Shown here: in pieces, positions 7,707 to 9,353 of the stretch | How positions within the stretch are numbered: the stretch's first letter is position 1 | How the letters are laid out: every line of letters starts with the position of its first letter | NCBI GenBank assembly: GCA_964369215.1 | Contig: CAYJEZ010000099.1 | Coordinates: 1-9,353 of the forward strand | DNA from: SIG603 sp964369215 | Lineage (GTDB): Bacteria > Bacillota > Clostridia > Oscillospirales > Acutalibacteraceae | DNA length: 9,353 nucleotides | Reading direction: 5' to 3' | Program-made: the position numbers and the translations under genes | The notes under the pieces: generated by a model | What the model was told of the DNA's origin: nothing | Seen by the model: the letters and a program-made list of their open reading frames with translations, nothing else | The model's database searches: none

Positions 7707-7723
7707 AAAATCAGAATTTGCAA
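7695..7723 (-). promoter_or_regulatory. candidate queA promoter
   Basis: On the minus strand TTGCAA (7718-7723) and TATTAT (7695-7700) are separated by 17 bases. This would give a leader of roughly 155 bases before queA, in which I see no recognised riboswitch. A second possibility closer to the gene is TATACT at 7613-7618, but its -35 is poor. The -10 lies inside a 24-base imperfect palindrome at 7683-7706. Confidence 0.4.
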
Positions 7724-7760
7724 TAAATAATTTGTTTTATACAAAAATACAAGCAAAACA

Positions 7761-7789
7761 TTGACAAATTAGGCATAATATAGTACTAT
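7761..7789 (+). promoter_or_regulatory. promoter of the lysine riboswitch-asd transcript
   Basis: A perfect -35 TTGACA (7761-7766), a 17-base spacer and -10 TACTAT (7784-7789) stand 38 bases before the riboswitch. The predicted start near 7796 gives a leader of about 370 bases. A perfect 14-base palindrome, ATATAGTACTATAT (7778-7791), covers the -10, so a DNA-binding regulator could act there as well as the riboswitch. Confidence 0.65.
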
Positions 7790-7824
7790 ATAGAATAAGA
7801 TATTATTACTTAATAATATTTATT

Positions 7825-7990
7825 CCGATAGAGGTGCGGTTATTATCAGTAACAATTGTCAGACAGCCGAATGTCTTAGCATTTGTGAAAGGAATAGTCG
7901 CCGAAGAAAACGAGGTCGGCTCTCTTTTTCTGGGTGTAAATGCGAACAGCTTTACAACTGTCATCATATCAGTGATGGAGTGCTATCTAC
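7825..7990 (+). ncRNA. lysine riboswitch (L-box) aptamer
   Basis: The segment carries the L-box core in order: GATAGAGGTGCGG at the 5' end, AGTAAC (7848-7853), GTGAAAGG (7885-7892), GCCGAAG (7900-7906), CTGGG (7930-7934), ACTGTCA (7957-7963) and GGAGTGCTATC (7977-7987). Five helices can be drawn. P1 pairs GATAG (7827-7831) with CTATC (7983-7987), and a P2-arm hairpin pairs AGACA with TGTCT. P3 pairs AGAAAA (7905-7910) with TTTTCT (7926-7931), P4 pairs TGTAAA (7935-7940) with TTTACA (7951-7956), and P5 pairs CATCA (7962-7966) with TGATG (7973-7977). Loop GCCGA (7866-7870) can pair with loop TCGGC (7916-7920), the kissing interaction known in this class. Binding of lysine would favour termination before asd, as in other L-box leaders. 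Confidence 0.95.
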
Positions 7991-8070
7991 GTTTACGATA
8001 CACGGTTTGTTCCTTAGCTTAAATCTAGGTTGAACCTGTTAGTATGTTTTAGATTTTACACGCTGATGAT

Positions 8071-8100
8071 GACCGGTTTATGCCGGTCTTTTGTATTTTT
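8071..8100 (+). terminator. riboswitch-controlled intrinsic terminator
   Basis: GACCGG (8071-8076) and CCGGTC (8083-8088) form a 6-bp GC-rich stem with a 6-base loop, followed by TTTTGTATTTTT. It is 84 bases after the aptamer's P1 and 70 bases before asd. An upstream segment, GTCATCAT (7960-7967), can pair with ATGATGAC (8066-8073), which would open the foot of this stem (see findings). Between aptamer and terminator, AAATCTA (8021-8027) and TAGATTT (8050-8056) can form another stem. Confidence 0.85.
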
Positions 8101-8107
8101 ATTTACT

Positions 8108-8139
8108 GTTATTATCATAACAATTGCTATAATAATAAC
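8108..8139. repeat. 32-bp imperfect palindrome upstream of asd
   Basis: The segment runs from GTTATTATCATA to TATAATAATAAC around a central CAATTG. Fourteen of the sixteen position pairs are complementary; the two mismatches are C-A pairs. It lies between the riboswitch terminator and the asd ribosome binding site (AAAGGA at 8153-8158). It could be an operator or a long mRNA hairpin. A TATAAT within it (8128-8133) has no good -35, so I do not call a promoter. Confidence 0.6.
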
Positions 8140-8169
8140 AAAAGTATTTTTGAAAGGATTTAGATTGAA

Positions 8170-9249
8170 ATGAAGAAATTTAATGTAGGTATTATTGGGT
8201 GCACAGGAATGGTTGGCCAAAGATTTGCAATTTTATTAGAAGAGCACCCTTGGTTTAATGTAACCGCATTGGCAGCTAGCCCACGCTCTGCAGGTAAACC
8301 ATATAAAGAGAGCGTTGGGGGCAGATGGCTTATGGATAAAGAAATTCCGAAAAATATGGCTGACTTAACAGTTTTTGACGCAACAGCAGATATAGACGAA
8401 ATAGTAAAGCTTGTAGACTTTGTTTTTTGTGCAGTAGACATGAGCAAAGAAGACACAAAATTGCTTGAAGAAGCATATGCTAAAAAAGAGTGCCCTGTTG
8501 TGTCTAACAACTCTGCACACAGAGCCACTGCAGACGTGCCTATGATAGTACCTGAAATAAATGCAGACCATGTGGATATAATAAATGCACAGAGAAAACG
8601 CTTAGGAACGACAAAAGGGTTTATATGTGTTAAATCAAATTGTTCTTTACAAAGCTATGTTCCTGCAATTCATCCTCTTATGGATTTAGGCATTACTAAA
8701 GTTCTAGCTTGCACTTACCAAGCTATTAGCGGAGCAGGCAAGACCTTTGAGACAATGCCTGAAATAGTCGACAATATCATTCCTTTTATAGGTGGAGAAG
8801 AAGAGAAGTCAGAACAAGAGCCACTTAAAATTTGGGGTAAAATTAACGGAGATGTTATCGAGAATGCCACAGCACCGCTTCTAACTGCACAATGCTTTAG
8901 AGTTCCTGTAACAGACGGTCACACAGCAGCCGTGTTTTTCTCAGCCGATAAAAAAATAAGCAAAGAAGAAATATTAAAAAGATGGAAAGAGTATAAAGGC
9001 CCTGCGTATGAGCTTAACCTGCCTAGCGCACCTAAACAATTTTTACACTATTTTGAAGAAGACAACCGCCCACAAGCAAAGCTTGACAGAGGCTTAGAAA
9101 ATGGAATGGCTGTATCACTGGGCAGACTTAGAGAAGACAAAATGTTTGACTACAAATTTGTTTGCCTGTCTCATAACACATTAAGAGGAGCGGCTGGCGG
9201 TGCTGTTTTAATGGCAGAACTTGTTGCGGCTAAAGGGTATTTTGATTAG
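8170..9249 (+). CDS. asd: Aspartate-semialdehyde dehydrogenase
   Basis: Asd (359 aa, cytoplasmic) reduces L-aspartyl-4-phosphate to aspartate semialdehyde with NADPH. This is the branch point to lysine/diaminopimelate and to homoserine (threonine, methionine). The N-terminal Rossmann motif is GIIGCTGMVG at residues 7-16. The catalytic cysteine is C158 in KSNCSLQ, and the catalytic histidine is probably H251 in RVPVTDGHTAAVF. SNNSAHR is at 113-119 and GAAGGAVL at 340-347. Length and pattern fit the archaeal/fungal-like type (TIGR00978) rather than the shorter Gram-negative or Bacillus types. The ATG has AAAGGA 11 bases upstream. Its leader is the lysine riboswitch, so lysine is expected to shut it down. 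It is the first gene of its transcript; a following lysine-pathway gene such as dapA is plausible but outside the window. Confidence 0.96.
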   Translation: MKKFNVGIIGCTGMVGQRFAILLEEHPWFNVTALAASPRSAGKPYKESVGGRWLMDKEIPKNMADLTVFDATADIDEIVKLVDFVFCAVDMSKEDTKLLEEAYAKKECPVVSNNSAHRATADVPMIVPEINADHVDIINAQRKRLGTTKGFICVKSNCSLQSYVPAIHPLMDLGITKVLACTYQAISGAGKTFETMPEIVDNIIPFIGGEEEKSEQEPLKIWGKINGDVIENATAPLLTAQCFRVPVTDGHTAAVFFSADKKISKEEILKRWKEYKGPAYELNLPSAPKQFLHYFEEDNRPQAKLDRGLENGMAVSLGRLREDKMFDYKFVCLSHNTLRGAAGGAVLMAELVAAKGYFD

Positions 9250-9267
9250 TTCAAAGTGGACGATTTG

Positions 9268-9341
9268 CAGTGCATAGTTAGCTGTACTGGAACGCAATTA
9301 CCTTTGTAGGGGAGGGGTTTCTCCTACCGTGATTGGTACAG
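9268..9341 (+). other. unassigned structured region after asd
   Basis: The bases after asd can fold strongly. CAGTGCA (9268-9274) pairs with TGTACTG (9283-9289). GTAGGGG (9306-9312) pairs with CTCCTAC (9321-9327). CAATTAC (9295-9301) pairs with GTGATTG (9329-9335). CTGTAC (9282-9287) can instead pair with GTACAG (9336-9341). There is no clear T-run, so a simple terminator is doubtful. It could be a leader element of the next gene, an RNA processing site, or a repeat. I do not recognise the family. Confidence 0.4.
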
Positions 9342-9353
9342 ATTATTTATATT

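Noticed and set aside
7834..8022. A 62-codon plus-strand reading frame in the asd leader
   Set aside because: It lies over the lysine riboswitch core, whose conserved bases and helices explain the sequence. It has no ribosome binding site and no recognisable protein pattern.
7934..8061. GTGTAAA (7934-7940) complementary to TTTACAC (8055-8061) as antiterminator
   Set aside because: It would break P4 and does not reach the terminator stem, and it would form a pseudoknot with the better candidate pairing.
8128..8133. TATAAT just upstream of asd as a riboswitch-independent promoter
   Set aside because: No acceptable -35 box 16-18 bases upstream, and the bases are explained by the 32-bp palindrome. 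It cannot be wholly excluded.
8160..8571. Two minus-strand reading frames opposite the asd 5' half
   Set aside because: They are antisense to a clearly conserved enzyme, low in complexity, and lack start signals.
9315..9328. Resemblance of the GGGTTTCTCCTACC segment to the purine riboswitch core GTTTCTACC
   Set aside because: The spacing within the motif differs and the other conserved purine-aptamer segments are absent.
1..9353. CRISPR arrays, tRNA/rRNA genes, transposases or prophage genes
   Set aside because: No regularly spaced repeats, tRNA cloverleaf, rRNA or transposase motifs were seen by reading either strand.

Overview
The window is AT-rich DNA from a low-GC Gram-positive bacterium, most likely a Clostridia member and plausibly near Lachnospirales. 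Four things point that way: AAAGGA/AGGAGG-type ribosome binding sites, an L-box (lysine) riboswitch that works through an intrinsic terminator, the paired radical-SAM genes of the TIGR03960/TIGR03936 type, and a small cytoplasmic XRE regulator of a kind common in Clostridia. The family assignment is inference; no 16S or other marker is present.

Layout. Positions 1-7534 read on the minus strand. Taken in transcription order they hold queA (tRNA queuosine synthesis), a small XRE regulator, a B12-binding-domain radical SAM protein, its DUF2344 partner (translationally overlapping), then lysS (class I lysyl-tRNA synthetase with an added C-terminal tRNA-binding module) and asnS (asparaginyl-tRNA synthetase). 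A near-consensus promoter stands directly before lysS, and a hairpin follows asnS, so lysS-asnS can act as its own operon. Positions 7535-8169 are a 635-base divergent intergenic region. It contains the queA leader and promoter candidates, a good plus-strand promoter, a complete lysine riboswitch with terminator, and a 32-bp imperfect palindrome. Asd (aspartate-semialdehyde dehydrogenase) follows on the plus strand and ends at 9249. The last 104 bases form unassigned hairpins.

Functional picture. Most genes concern translation and its amino-acid supply: tRNA modification (queA), charging of tRNA-Lys and tRNA-Asn, and the aspartate pathway to lysine. Asd is controlled by lysine in cis through the riboswitch. 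No new multi-gene defence or mobile system was seen. The most rewarding details are the LysRS fusion, a specific candidate antiterminator pairing in the riboswitch leader, the 32-bp palindrome just upstream of asd, the switch-like hairpins after asd, and a complete set of plus-strand expression signals opposite the xre gene that leads only to a 7-codon reading frame.
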